A stretch of 54,554 bases of DNA from Clostridiales bacterium UBA7103 (GCA_002493305.1 DKYJ01000046.1:52863-107416), one strand, 5' to 3'. Counted from the stretch's first letter, positions 26,241 to 35,972 are shown. Made by a program: numbers and translations. Notes: generated from the letters alone by a model not told the origin.

Positions 26241-27362
26241 ATGAATTTTATTTTGACCTGCGGCGGAACTGCCGGACACATTAACCCCGCTCTCGCGGTA
26301 GCTGGGCGGCTGAGAGAGCTGATGCCAGACTGCGGCATACTTTTCCTTGGCGCGGAAGGAAAAATGGAGATGGAGCTCGTGCCCCGTGAGGGTTATGACA
26401 TTTTGCCGCTCAAAATAACCAACATTAGCCGAGGGAAGAGCCTTTCTGCAATAAAGCATAATATAGAAACGGTAAAAAATGTCTTTGCCTCCACCGGGGA
26501 AGCAAAGAAGATAATAGCTGATTTTAAGCCTGATGCCGTTATAGGTACCGGCGGCTATGTATGTTACCCCGTGCTTAAAGCTGCGTCCTCTACGGGCATA
26601 CCCACCGCCATACACGAGAGCAACGCCGTGCCTGGGCTTACAACAAAACTGCTCTCCGGTCATGTAGACCGGGTCATGGTTGGCTTTGAGGAGAGCAGGG
26701 ACGCTTATGGAGCCGTGGGCAGCGTCACTGTAACGGGAACGCCGGTCAGAGGCGCTTTCGCGGGCTACTCCAAGAGCAAAGCCAAGGCTGAACTGGGGCT
26801 CGACCCGGACAAACCTTTGGTACTGTCTGTATGGGGCTCTCTCGGGGCTGGGCATATGAATGATATTGTTTCAAAGATGCTCCCGCTCATGCGGGGACAG
26901 CAGGACTTTTACTTTATTCACTCTGCCGGCAAGCGGTACTTTGATGGACTGATGGAAGCGCTCGGTGAGCCGGAGGAGCTGAAAAGAGACTGCGGGGCCG
27001 ATATACGAGAATATATATACGACATGCCTAGAGTCATGGCGGCTGCTGACCTGATCCTCTGCCGCGCCGGAGCATCCACTATATCGGAGCTTACATTCCT
27101 TGGTAAACCCACGGTGTTTGTTCCCTCACCCAATGTGACCAACAATCATCAGGAGAAGAACGCGAGAGTACTGGAAAAGGGCGGCGGAGCAAAAGTCATG
27201 CTGGAAGGAGACTTTGATGCGCAGGGGCTTCTGGACACTGTTAAAGAGCTTCTTGGCAACTCTGCAGCTCTTGATAGTATGTCCAGAGCCATGTCCTCCC
27301 TTGCCGTCAGAGACGCAACAGACCGTATCTGCGGCGTTATACTCGACATGCTGAACAAGTAA
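26241..27362 (+). CDS. murG: lipid II synthase MurG
   Basis: MurG adds GlcNAc to lipid I on the inner face of the membrane. The 373-residue protein begins FILTCGGTAGHINPALAVA (first G loop). It carries IGTGGYVCYPV and the donor-site block RAGASTISELTFLGKPTVFVP with the following NHQEKNA. A longer frame starts at 26208, but GGAGAT at 26231-26236 and the homologous N-terminus fix ATG 26241. Confidence 0.97.
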   Translation: MNFILTCGGTAGHINPALAVAGRLRELMPDCGILFLGAEGKMEMELVPREGYDILPLKITNISRGKSLSAIKHNIETVKNVFASTGEAKKIIADFKPDAVIGTGGYVCYPVLKAASSTGIPTAIHESNAVPGLTTKLLSGHVDRVMVGFEESRDAYGAVGSVTVTGTPVRGAFAGYSKSKAKAELGLDPDKPLVLSVWGSLGAGHMNDIVSKMLPLMRGQQDFYFIHSAGKRYFDGLMEALGEPEELKRDCGADIREYIYDMPRVMAAADLILCRAGASTISELTFLGKPTVFVPSPNVTNNHQEKNARVLEKGGGAKVMLEGDFDAQGLLDTVKELLGNSAALDSMSRAMSSLAVRDATDRICGVILDMLNK

Positions 27363-27373
27363 ATAGCAAAAAC

Positions 27374-27417
27374 ACCCTCCGTTGCATAGTATGGCTTGAT
27401 ATGAATGTACGGGGGGT
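27374..27417 (+). promoter_or_regulatory. possible hairpin hiding the murA ribosome site
   Basis: ACCCTCCGT (27374-27382) can pair over its whole length with ACGGGGGGT (27409-27417), with one G-U pair. The second arm is the Shine-Dalgarno of murA. The 26-base loop is long, so stability is uncertain, but the pairing would block translation of murA relative to murG. Confidence 0.4.
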
Positions 27418-27423
27418 ATTTTA

Positions 27424-28677
27424 ATGGATATATGGCATATTAAGGGCGGAAGCAGACTTGATGGTGTTTGCTTTGTTCAAGGCTCGAAAAATGCGTCGCT
27501 CCCTATTATAGCGGCAACTATAATCAGCCCTGCGAAGAGCGAGCTGTTTAATGTGCCCCAGCTCAAGGACGTTGATGCCGCGCTGCGTATACTACGGCAC
27601 CTTGGCTGCACGGCTGAGCAGCGGGGCGGCGATGTTTACATAGACTCAACAGGCCTTTCCTGCAACAGCATACCGCACTCGCTGATGCTTGAAATGCGCT
27701 CCTCGGTGATTTTTATGGGCGCGATGCTTGCCCGCTGTGGGGAAGCATATCTGTCTCTGCCGGGCGGCTGCCAGCTGGGTAAGAGACCCATAGATCTGCA
27801 TCTTTCTGCCCTGCGCGAGATGGGCGCGGAGATAGAAGAGGATAAGGGAGAGATTTATTGCCGCTCGAAAAAGCTCCATGGGGCGGAGATCCTGCTGCCC
27901 TTTCCCAGTGTTGGGGCAACGGAAAACATCATGCTCGCCGCCTGTGCGGCTAAAGGAGAGACGGTCATTCACGGTGCAGCCCGTGAACCGGAGATAGTTG
28001 CCCTGCAAAACTACCTTAGAGCGATAGGCGCTGATGTACGCGGAGCAGGAACCGACACTGTAACTATATCCGGCATGCAGCGCAAGTCAAGGGCCGCCCA
28101 GCGGATCATACCAGACAGGATAGTGGCTTCAACCGTTGCCTGCGCCGCCGCTGCAACCGGTGGTGACGTGGAGCTGCGCGGCATAGATCCCACACATTTT
28201 TCTACAGTTCTCTACTTCCTAAATCAGGCAGGTTGTGATATAATAAGCTCAGACAGGTCTGTCCGGGTGATTTCCCGTGGCAGGCTCCGCTCTGCCGGGG
28301 AGATATCCACCGCTCCTTATCCGGGCTTTCCCACGGATGCTCAGCCGGTTTTGATGGCGGCGCTTTTGAAAGCGGCTGGGAAAACCGTCATCGTGGAAAA
28401 TATCTTTGAAAACCGCTATCGCCAGGTGGCTGAGCTGCGCAGGCTCGGTGCGGACATCACTGTTTCGGGCAATGTGGCCGAGATATGGGGGGTAGATTGC
28501 CTCCACGGTGCTGCACTGACAGCTACGGATCTTCGGGGCGGCGCGTCAATGATTGTGGCCGGGCTTTCCGCAGAAGGAGAGACAATTATCTGCGATGATG
28601 GGCATGTCTGCCGCGGATATGAGCGCTTTGACCAGCGCCTGCGCTCATTGGGAGCGGACATATATCTTGAATACTGA
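27424..28677 (+). CDS. murA: UDP-N-acetylglucosamine 1-carboxyvinyltransferase, second copy
   Basis: This complete 417-residue MurA carries out the same reaction as the partial gene at the window start. It has the N-terminal GSKNASLP with the catalytic Lys, and the catalytic-loop Cys in LPGGCQLGKRP (fosfomycin-target position). YPGFPTDAQP, ENIFENRYRQVAELRRLGA, and RGGASMIVAGL follow. The two paralogues are clearly different, as in Bacillus MurAA/MurAB. This one lies between murG and ftsQ in the dcw cluster. Confidence 0.96.
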   Translation: MDIWHIKGGSRLDGVCFVQGSKNASLPIIAATIISPAKSELFNVPQLKDVDAALRILRHLGCTAEQRGGDVYIDSTGLSCNSIPHSLMLEMRSSVIFMGAMLARCGEAYLSLPGGCQLGKRPIDLHLSALREMGAEIEEDKGEIYCRSKKLHGAEILLPFPSVGATENIMLAACAAKGETVIHGAAREPEIVALQNYLRAIGADVRGAGTDTVTISGMQRKSRAAQRIIPDRIVASTVACAAAATGGDVELRGIDPTHFSTVLYFLNQAGCDIISSDRSVRVISRGRLRSAGEISTAPYPGFPTDAQPVLMAALLKAAGKTVIVENIFENRYRQVAELRRLGADITVSGNVAEIWGVDCLHGAALTATDLRGGASMIVAGLSAEGETIICDDGHVCRGYERFDQRLRSLGADIYLEY

Positions 28678-28702
28678 CTTATACTGATGAATGGAGACAG
28701 CT

Positions 28703-29488
28703 ATGGCGCAGTCAATGCATAGAGACATCGCCTCTGACGACAGAGGCAGAGAGAATAGACAGCCAAAACGCCGTCCGGGCAGTCTCAGCGGGCCGCTGAT
28801 GTTCCTGATGGTTGTTGTGGCCGCGATATTTGTTATGAGCGTTTTCTTCCGTGTATCCGATATCAGCGTGGAAGGGAACAGCCACTATACCGACATTGAG
28901 ATAATACGCGCGATAGATATTGAGGAGGGGGATAACCTTTTCTTCTTTGACCGTTTCTCCGCGGTCAGCCGCGTGTTCGCGAAGCTGCCTTATATTGAGC
29001 AGGTTTCCGTCGAAAGAAGCCTGCCGAATAAGGTGGTCATAAATGTGGTTGAAAGTACGGCTCTTGCTTATCTGGAGTTGGGAGATGAGCAGTGGACGCT
29101 TGACCACAGCTGCAAGGTGCTTGGGAAAGCCGCCGATGGAGAGACAGCGAACATGATCCCTGTTATTGGGATTGACCCCGGAACGCTGTACATAGGCGAG
29201 ACACTCACTACGGCGGATGGGAATCAGGCGCTGGTTGACCAGCTTTCGGAGATACTTTTTCAGATGGAGGCGCGCGGCCTTAACTTCAGCGTAGCAAAGC
29301 TTGACATGACTGACAGCTCTGCTGTTGAGTTTTCCTATGATGGCAAGTACACCGTTATGTTGGGAAACTCGGAAAATATTGAACATAAATTTGGTATGTT
29401 TGTGGCCGTTATGGACAAGCTTTTAGAAGGGGACGCAGGCATAATCAATGTTTCTGACGGTGTAACCGGGCATTTTAGCCCGTATTGA
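28703..29488 (+). CDS. ftsQ: cell division protein FtsQ/DivIB
   Basis: A 261-residue bitopic divisome protein. It has a basic cytoplasmic start (residues 1-30, with RENRQPKRRPGS) and one membrane helix (about 32-52). A POTRA domain follows (FRVSDISVEGNSHYTDIEIIRA...), then a beta domain. It links FtsL/DivIC to the PBP. ATG 28703 with GGAGA five bases upstream is chosen over ATG 28691. FtsA, often found next, is absent; ftsZ follows after its own promoter. Confidence 0.9.
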   Translation: MAQSMHRDIASDDRGRENRQPKRRPGSLSGPLMFLMVVVAAIFVMSVFFRVSDISVEGNSHYTDIEIIRAIDIEEGDNLFFFDRFSAVSRVFAKLPYIEQVSVERSLPNKVVINVVESTALAYLELGDEQWTLDHSCKVLGKAADGETANMIPVIGIDPGTLYIGETLTTADGNQALVDQLSEILFQMEARGLNFSVAKLDMTDSSAVEFSYDGKYTVMLGNSENIEHKFGMFVAVMDKLLEGDAGIINVSDGVTGHFSPY

Positions 29489-29551
29489 ACCCCTAATTTG
29501 AGTAAAATTACAAAATGTTTACAAAAATATTGCGCTGAGCCAAAAAAACTA

Positions 29552-29580
29552 TTGACCCGGAGCAAAAAATGTAATAATAT
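29552..29580 (+). promoter_or_regulatory. sigma-A promoter for ftsZ
   Basis: TTGACC (29552-29557), 17 bases, and TAATAT (29575-29580) lie in the 206-base gap between ftsQ and ftsZ. The leader would be about 105 bases. The rest of the gap is AT-rich with no ORF. Confidence 0.7.
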
Positions 29581-29694
29581 AGACGCACTGACACTGATGC
29601 AGGCGGTTAATAATTTTTGACCGTCTGTGACAGGCTGTTTTCAGGAGAGATACATTCACTTTTTGTGATTAGATAAAATCAGGGAGGCAATATT

Positions 29695-30837
<1,143 letters not shown>

Positions 30838-30857
30838 GTCAGAGCGTAAAATATAAG

Positions 30858-30886
30858 AAAAGCTCCTCTGAAATGAGGAGCTTTTT
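30858..30886 (+). terminator. intrinsic terminator after ftsZ
   Basis: AAAAGCTCCTC / GAGGAGCTTTT forms an 11-bp stem with a 6-base loop and a T-run. It ends the dcw cluster, 18 bases before the next start. Confidence 0.88.
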
Positions 30887-30904
30887 CTGGTAAACGGCGG
30901 TATT

Positions 30905-31732
30905 ATGTTTAAGAAATTTATGCGTTTCGTCACTGAATTGGCGAATATTTTCAACAAACACAGTATTCCCCGGGCTTCGGCCGCACTGTCATATTATCTG
31001 ACATTTTCTGTGTTCCCGCTGATCATATGTCTTTATACTCTGCTGGGCAGCAACTATCAGAGGGCAGTAGAAGCGCTGGACTTCATCTCCCGGCTGTGGA
31101 CGCCTCAGGTCATAGGTATAGTTAATGATTTCATGGATTATGTCTATACAAGCTATTCAAACGCCATGCTCGCGGCAGGGCTTGCTGTTTTGATAACCTC
31201 CGCCTCGGCGGCCTTTCGCAGTATACAGGCTACCATTGGAGAAATGCAGGGCGGGCAGCGCTTTCAGGGCTTTATGTACTTCATTTTTAGCATTGTCTTT
31301 TCTCTGATGTTCCTTGCGGGTATGTATTTTTCGGTTTTGGTCATCCTGTCCGGGAAAGACATTCTTGCGCTTATAAACGGTATCGTACCGTTTATAGACA
31401 TAAGCAGCTCATGGGAATGGCTTCGTTTCCTGCTGTTGGGCGGTATTTTTTTCCTGTTGATATGGGCAGTTTATATCCTTTCAAAACGAAAGACTGACAG
31501 GTATCGGACTTTTCCGGGCGCACTGGCGGCCACTGTCGGCATAGTGGTGATGAGCCTTGTGTTTTCCATTTTTATTGGAGCGTCTGCGAAATATCCTCTG
31601 GTCTATGGTTCACTTGCATCGATAATCCTGCTAATGTTCTGGCTGTTTATCTGCTGCCAGATAATATATATCGGTGCGGCGCTTAACATCGCCATAAGAA
31701 ATTACAGAGTGAAAAACGGTAAATATGATTAA
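30905..31732 (+). CDS. YihY/BrkB-family membrane protein
   Basis: A 275-residue membrane protein with about six helices. The YihY (PF03631) pattern is seen: RASAALSYYLTFSVFPLIICL near the start (the A-L-A-Y-Y-x-x-x-S-x-x-P motif) and FSIFIGASAKYPLVYGSLASIILLMFWLF near the end. The family was once called RNase BN or BrkB; its real function is unknown. The start has only a weak ribosome site (GGCGG). It has a terminator on each side and seems to be read through from ftsZ or from a promoter I did not find. Confidence 0.85.
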   Translation: MFKKFMRFVTELANIFNKHSIPRASAALSYYLTFSVFPLIICLYTLLGSNYQRAVEALDFISRLWTPQVIGIVNDFMDYVYTSYSNAMLAAGLAVLITSASAAFRSIQATIGEMQGGQRFQGFMYFIFSIVFSLMFLAGMYFSVLVILSGKDILALINGIVPFIDISSSWEWLRFLLLGGIFFLLIWAVYILSKRKTDRYRTFPGALAATVGIVVMSLVFSIFIGASAKYPLVYGSLASIILLMFWLFICCQIIYIGAALNIAIRNYRVKNGKYD

Positions 31733-31760
31733 AGGCACAGGCTTGACCTGTGCCTTTTTT
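31731..31760 (+). terminator. intrinsic terminator after the YihY gene
   Basis: AAAGGCACAGG / CCTGTGCCTTT forms an 11-bp stem with a 5-base loop, followed by more T. It overlaps the end of the convergent csoR gene. Confidence 0.88.
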
Positions 31761-32127
31761 ATGACATGAACTTGTCTATTGCATCATTCAAAGATTTCAT
31801 CTGCTCCTGCACATCTTCGCAGCTGGCGTCTATACAGTGGTCAAGATGATCCTTTAATATGACCTTTGCGGTATTGTTGAGCGCTGAACGAACAGCGGCA
31901 AGCTGCACAAGAACCTCGGAACAGTCACGCCCGTTTTCCACCATGCGTTTAACGGACTCAAGGTGCCCGATAGCTCTTGCGAGGCGATTTATAACGGCCT
32001 TGGTCTGTGTGTGTGTATGCCCATGCCCATCTGTGTGGCTATGTTCGTGCTCATGCTCTGCTGAGTGGGCGTGAACATGGCCGTCACCGTGGTCGTGATA
32101 GTATATTTCTTCTTCAGGAATGTGCAT
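31759..32127 (-). CDS. csoR: CsoR-family metal-sensing repressor with His-rich N-terminus
   Basis: A 122-residue CsoR/RcnR protein. The core (about residues 43-122) has the family's NRLARAIGHLESVKRM and the Cu(I) ligand set Cys69, His94, Cys98. Its spacing (25 and 4 residues) is exactly that of copper-sensing CsoR (C36, H61, C65). The first 42 residues are unusual: 13 His in HxH repeats, as found in metal-buffering tails. Copper is the likeliest signal; the His tail could bind Ni, Zn or Cu. No copper ATPase or chaperone lies nearby. A probable autoregulated promoter with a C/G operator lies upstream. Confidence 0.85.
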   Translation of the reverse strand: MHIPEEEIYYHDHGDGHVHAHSAEHEHEHSHTDGHGHTHTQTKAVINRLARAIGHLESVKRMVENGRDCSEVLVQLAAVRSALNNTAKVILKDHLDHCIDASCEDVQEQMKSLNDAIDKFMS

Positions 32128-32171
32128 GGTGAACCTCCAAGCTCTGTGTGCTGTCTGATTTTATCTTTTGT

Positions 32172-32215
32172 AGTATAAACTTTTACAAGGCGGTTTTACA
32201 AGCCCCTCAGGGGGA
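32172..32215 (-). promoter_or_regulatory. csoR promoter with CsoR-type operator
   Basis: On the minus strand TTGTAA (32196-32201) and TATACT (32172-32177) are 18 bases apart. Directly upstream of the -35 lies TCCCCCTGAGGGGC (32202-32215), a C-run/G-run palindrome like those bound by CsoR and RcnR proteins. It also lies just after the sfsA stop, so it could in part be a weak sfsA terminator; no T-tract follows. Confidence 0.55.
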
Positions 32216-32216
32216 T

Positions 32217-32900
32217 TTAGAGCAGTATTTTTACCTTTTGAGAAGCTATTATCCTGTCTGGCTCCACCGCGCAGTCGAGGGCGATGAGTTTTACGCCCGC
32301 AAGCGCAGCATCTTCCAGCGCGGTGGCAAATTCAGGATGTGCGGCACGGTTCGGTGTAAAATAATCGACGCCCTGCATTTGGATAATAAACACTGCATAG
32401 GCATCAAATCCGTTCTGCACGCAGTCGATAAGCTCGCGAAGGTGCTTCACACCGCGCTCCGTGGGAGCGTCAGGAAACAGAACAACACCGTTTTTCTCAA
32501 GAGTTACACCTTTGACTTCGGCATAGGCCTTCCTCACGCCGTGCTCAAAGTAAAAATCAAACCGTGAGTTTTTATAAACCGTCTCCGGCTTTATAAGCAC
32601 CGGGGGAGTGTCGGTCAAGCCGCCCATACGGAGCCATTCATAGAAAACCGCGTTCGGCGCGGAGGAATCTATGTTGACCAGGCGAGCTCCCTTCATAACA
32701 GCTATAAGATCCCACTTCGTCCGACGCTCCAGCTTATTTGAGCGCTGGATATAGACCTTAGAGCCTGGGATAAGCAGCTCCCTGCAGCGGCCGGTGTTTT
32801 TCACATGGCATACTTCTATCTGTCCGTCAACTATGACATTAGCAATAAAGCGGTTGGGACGGTCTATAAATTCAGCCTCATGAATGTCAGAATATGTCAT
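32217..32900 (-). CDS. sfsA: SfsA family DNA/RNA nuclease-like protein
   Basis: A 227-residue SfsA protein (sugar fermentation stimulation protein A), with an OB-like N-terminal half and a nuclease-like C-terminal half. Typical blocks are FIANVIVDG..EVCHVKNTGRCRELL at the start, FYFEHGVRKAYAEVKGVTLEKNGVVLFPDAPTERG in the middle (with a PD-(D/E)xK-like E-x-K), and AVFIIQM toward the end. The role in vivo is unsettled. It starts at the stop of the upstream NTPase gene, so the two are co-transcribed. Confidence 0.9.
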   Translation of the reverse strand: MTYSDIHEAEFIDRPNRFIANVIVDGQIEVCHVKNTGRCRELLIPGSKVYIQRSNKLERRTKWDLIAVMKGARLVNIDSSAPNAVFYEWLRMGGLTDTPPVLIKPETVYKNSRFDFYFEHGVRKAYAEVKGVTLEKNGVVLFPDAPTERGVKHLRELIDCVQNGFDAYAVFIIQMQGVDYFTPNRAAHPEFATALEDAALAGVKLIALDCAVEPDRIIASQKVKILL

Positions 32901-33482
32901 TTAACAATATTCGTCAGCCCACTGGGTCACAAGGCGTCTTGCATAGGCGCTGTCTGTTGAGGCAAGGTCAATTATCATAGTCTGGCTGTCGTCCTCCAGC
33001 GCGGCTTTAAGGCGGTTTGCAAAGGCAATATATTTCTCCCCAAGACCCAGACTGCGGCGGAGCTGCTGTGCGTTTTCAAGGCCTTTCAAGACGCCGATTA
33101 TCGGCTGTTCATAGGAGAGAAAGTCCGCAAGCTTTGCCCGAAACTGTGGCACGATTATCTCAAAGCCGCCAAATTCGTCTATAACGGAAAAGGGGTAATA
33201 CTGTGCCTCGTCCAAAAGCTGTACGCCGTAGCTTCGAAAAACCTCTGTAAAGGCCTTTGGCGGCCTGACGGAATAGTCCAGTATTCGCTGCGCCTCAAAG
33301 CCCTGAACACCGCCCGCAGTACAGGCAGGCATAAGGTCAAAGCCCAGCAGGTTCCCGGCTCCGTCTTCCGCCCGCCTTGTGATAAAACCGCCGGCGGAGC
33401 AAAGACGCTCTCCTAAAACCTCGTTTATCAGAGTTGATTTTCCACTGCCGGATACACCGGTCAGAAAAAGATGTTTTTTCAT
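32901..33482 (-). CDS. THEP1-like nucleoside-triphosphatase
   Basis: A 193-residue P-loop protein fitting the NTPase_1 (THEP1, PF03266) family. The Walker A is GVSGSGKST (residues 9-17), followed by GGFITRR, and a Walker B-like VIDEFGGFE about residue 100. Family members hydrolyse or phosphorylate nucleotides in vitro; the cellular role is unknown. Its stop is adjacent to the sfsA start and its own start is 12 bases after the hydrolase stop, so it is in the middle of a four-gene minus-strand unit. Confidence 0.75.
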   Translation of the reverse strand: MKKHLFLTGVSGSGKSTLINEVLGERLCSAGGFITRRAEDGAGNLLGFDLMPACTAGGVQGFEAQRILDYSVRPPKAFTEVFRSYGVQLLDEAQYYPFSVIDEFGGFEIIVPQFRAKLADFLSYEQPIIGVLKGLENAQQLRRSLGLGEKYIAFANRLKAALEDDSQTMIIDLASTDSAYARRLVTQWADEYC

Positions 33483-33494
33483 TGCCTAAAATCA

Positions 33495-34394
33495 TCACCC
33501 AATGTATTTATCTATAAATTTATCCAGCTTCTGTGCGTAATCCTCACCGGAAGTATACATGCTCTCTACGTGGCGGGTGTTTTCCGTGAAAAGGCAGTCT
33601 TTTTCGCCGTTGTAGAGCCTGTATAGCATCTCCCCCTGGGTAAACTCAACAGTCCTGTCTTCCCGCCCGTGTACAAAAAGAATTGGCAAAGTTGAGCGCT
33701 CCAGCGACGGAATAACGGAGGTATCTGCCATAAAATAGCCTGCGACAAGGCGGTTTATAATATTCACGGGTGCCCTGAGTATGCCAAGGCGAGCTTTGAA
33801 TATGCAGTCGGCATCCATATATCCGCTGTCAGATACAATGAACTTTACATTGTCCGGGCATTTGTCGCTCATTTTCAGCACTGTTGCGCCGCCCATGGAA
33901 AAACCGTGGAGAATGATTTGGACATTTGACCCGAATTTTTCACACAGGAAGTTTATCCAATCGAGGCAGTCCTGGCTTTCATAGACGTCAAAGCCTATGA
34001 GATGCCCCTCGCTCTCTCCGGCGGCGGTATTATCCGGAGCAAAAATATCAATGCCACGGCTGCGATAGTAATCGAGAAACATTCCGGCGGTTTCGGCATG
34101 CTCTGAGCGGTAACCGTGTACAATGAAGGCTATACGCCGCCCATTGCCGCCGCAGGGAATGAAACAACCACTGAGGCGACAGCCACGCCGGGAAGAGATG
34201 AAAAAGCGCTCCTGCGGCGCGGCTCTGAGTCTATCTGCTGAGGAATCCCGGAACTCGTAATAGCCATCCTCGTGGCCCTTTTTATCAAAAAGCCGGTTGA
34301 GAACAGGGGAACCCTTTCTGCAAAAAATATATCTGTAAATTTCCTCTGTTAAAATTGTACCGGTCACAAGCCCGATTTTGACGATTTTTCTCAT
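33495..34394 (-). CDS. alpha/beta hydrolase, membrane-anchored type
   Basis: A 299-residue alpha/beta hydrolase. The nucleophile elbow is GFSMGG, the oxyanion region is FIVHGYRSEHAE, and the acid/His end is visible (FVHGREDRTVEF and later NTRHVESM). The N-terminus has a short hydrophobic stretch (IVKIGLVTGTILTEEIY) that could anchor it. It resembles the YqkD/BAAT-like bacterial hydrolases. The substrate is unknown. It starts immediately after the permease stop (one-base gap), so they are probably made together. Confidence 0.85.
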   Translation of the reverse strand: MRKIVKIGLVTGTILTEEIYRYIFCRKGSPVLNRLFDKKGHEDGYYEFRDSSADRLRAAPQERFFISSRRGCRLSGCFIPCGGNGRRIAFIVHGYRSEHAETAGMFLDYYRSRGIDIFAPDNTAAGESEGHLIGFDVYESQDCLDWINFLCEKFGSNVQIILHGFSMGGATVLKMSDKCPDNVKFIVSDSGYMDADCIFKARLGILRAPVNIINRLVAGYFMADTSVIPSLERSTLPILFVHGREDRTVEFTQGEMLYRLYNGEKDCLFTENTRHVESMYTSGEDYAQKLDKFIDKYIG

Positions 34395-34395
34395 A

Positions 34396-35553
34396 TCATT
34401 TCACCGGAACAACGGCGCCCAAAGTCGCAAGAATGGAGCAGAGGGCAACAAGAATTTGAAACGGAAGCGAGCCAAAGATGCCTATGATGCGTGACTGACC
34501 CGTCCGCTTGCGTGACAGATGATAGGCGATAATGATCCCAAGTCCAGTGAGCACCTGAATGACGCTTGCAAAGCGGGTCAGGCCAACAAAGCTTGTCAGA
34601 CCAACAAAGGCAAGGATAAGGCAGGGGAGAGAGGCGACAAGCCAGCTGACGCGCTCTCCCAAATGGGTCTGCTCATTGACTATATCCCGCAGGTTGAGGG
34701 TGTTGGCCCAGAAGGAGGTCGCAAGGGCAAGCAAAGTGAAAACATAGCCAACAATGCTCACCCAGCCCCCAAGCTGATCGGAGAGGTCAACAAGGGCCCC
34801 GTCCTGAGTGATTTTTTCCCCGGTGCCAAGGAGCGTCATGACAGTGATGAGCAGGATAAGGCAGGCATTGATGGCAAGACCGGTCACTATGGCAGCGCGT
34901 ATCCTTTTCACGTCCCCGTCAAGCCCCTTGACCACCTGCGGAGTGCTCATGACCGCCGAAAGAGAGAAGGAGATCATGCTGAAGAGGGCGAGGGCGTTGC
35001 CTATACCGTGCCAGCCGCCGGGCAGGGGACTTACATCGACTCTGAGCGTGGCAATCAACAGCACAAGAACAACGCCAACCATAGAGCCGACTGCTATTTT
35101 CTCGCAAATGCCCACGAGCTTTAGTCCAACAAAGACAACCCCCGCGCCGAGCGCATAGAAAATCAGCATACCGGCAGTCCTTGGAAGCCCAAGCCATGAG
35201 CTGAACACAGCGGCCGCACCGGTTAGAAAGGCGCTGACATTGAAGATGACAGACACACCCAGCATGATAAAAGCAAACCAGGTCAGAATCTTTTTAATTT
35301 TCCCGGAAAACAGTTCGGCATCCAGACAGCTGACAAACTGTGCGCCGTTATTGTTGAATGACAGCTCCGCAATAATAAGGTGCAGCACAACGTTGAAGAG
35401 AAAGCAGAACAGCAGCACTAAGAGCGTTTCACGAAAGCTGTTGCGGGAGGCAAGATAGGGCACAGAGAGGATCCCCGCACCAACACCGTGACCGACTATA
35501 ATGCTGGACGCCTCAAAAAACGTCAGCTTTGATTTATCGCTAATTTTTTCCAT
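34396..35553 (-). CDS. amino acid permease, aromatic amino acid transporter-like
   Basis: A 385-residue membrane protein with about eleven helices. It fits the aromatic amino acid/HAAAP type (PF03222 or related SLC38-like) by its start FEASSIIVGHGVGAGILSVPY (unwound helix with GAG) and SLSAVMSTPQVVKGL. Substrate is inferred from the family only. An upstream extension of 22 residues exists, but AGGAGATAGT directly before the ATG at 35553 fixes the start. It heads the permease-hydrolase-NTPase-sfsA unit and has a near-consensus promoter. Confidence 0.75.
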   Translation of the reverse strand: MEKISDKSKLTFFEASSIIVGHGVGAGILSVPYLASRNSFRETLLVLLFCFLFNVVLHLIIAELSFNNNGAQFVSCLDAELFSGKIKKILTWFAFIMLGVSVIFNVSAFLTGAAAVFSSWLGLPRTAGMLIFYALGAGVVFVGLKLVGICEKIAVGSMVGVVLVLLIATLRVDVSPLPGGWHGIGNALALFSMISFSLSAVMSTPQVVKGLDGDVKRIRAAIVTGLAINACLILLITVMTLLGTGEKITQDGALVDLSDQLGGWVSIVGYVFTLLALATSFWANTLNLRDIVNEQTHLGERVSWLVASLPCLILAFVGLTSFVGLTRFASVIQVLTGLGIIIAYHLSRKRTGQSRIIGIFGSLPFQILVALCSILATLGAVVPVK

Positions 35554-35604
35554 ACTATCTCCTGAACACGGCACAACGTCCAAAATATAATTTCTATTAA
35601 AGTA

Positions 35605-35633
35605 ATAATAAAATCCCACCGGCGAAATGTCAA
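35605..35633 (-). promoter_or_regulatory. sigma-A promoter for the permease operon
   Basis: On the minus strand TTGACA (35628-35633), 17 bases, and TATTAT (35605-35610). It is among the closest to consensus in the window. Confidence 0.8.
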
Positions 35634-35654
35634 GCCGTGAAAGACTTAAGGCTT

Positions 35655-35691
35655 AAAAAGGCAGCGCCCCCGAATTGATCGGGGGCGCTGC
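35655..35691 (-). terminator. intrinsic terminator after secG
   Basis: Read on the minus strand, GCAGCGCCCCCGA / TCGGGGGCGCTGC is a 13-bp stem with a 5-base loop, followed within two bases by a run of five T. It ends secG and separates it from the permease promoter. Confidence 0.9.
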
Positions 35692-35735
35692 TTAACCTGA
35701 AACTAAAATGTGCACAGAAATGTTCTTCAGATAGC

Positions 35736-35972
35736 TCAGATGAGGTTCAGAACCAGAGTGAGCACTGCGAAAACAAGCGCACACCATTTGGTGGATTTGG
35801 CAAGCTTCGCGTCCAGAGACTTGGCCTTACTCTTGGAAAAGAAGGTGTCAGCGCCGCCGGCAATGGCACCGGACAGACCGGCGCTCTTGCCGCTCTGCAT
35901 AAGCACAACGACAGTGACGATCAAACCGGACAAAACCTGAAGAGCAGTAAGAACAATAACAAGAGCAGACAT
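35736..35972 (-). CDS. secG: preprotein translocase subunit SecG
   Basis: SecG is a small partner of the SecYEG translocon. The 78-residue protein has two membrane helices (about residues 4-24 and 56-76). Between them is the typical loop VVVLMQSGKSAGLSGAIAGGADTFF. Length and pattern are standard. It has its own promoter and terminator, so it is monocistronic. Confidence 0.93.
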   Translation of the reverse strand: MSALVIVLTALQVLSGLIVTVVVLMQSGKSAGLSGAIAGGADTFFSKSKAKSLDAKLAKSTKWCALVFAVLTLVLNLI

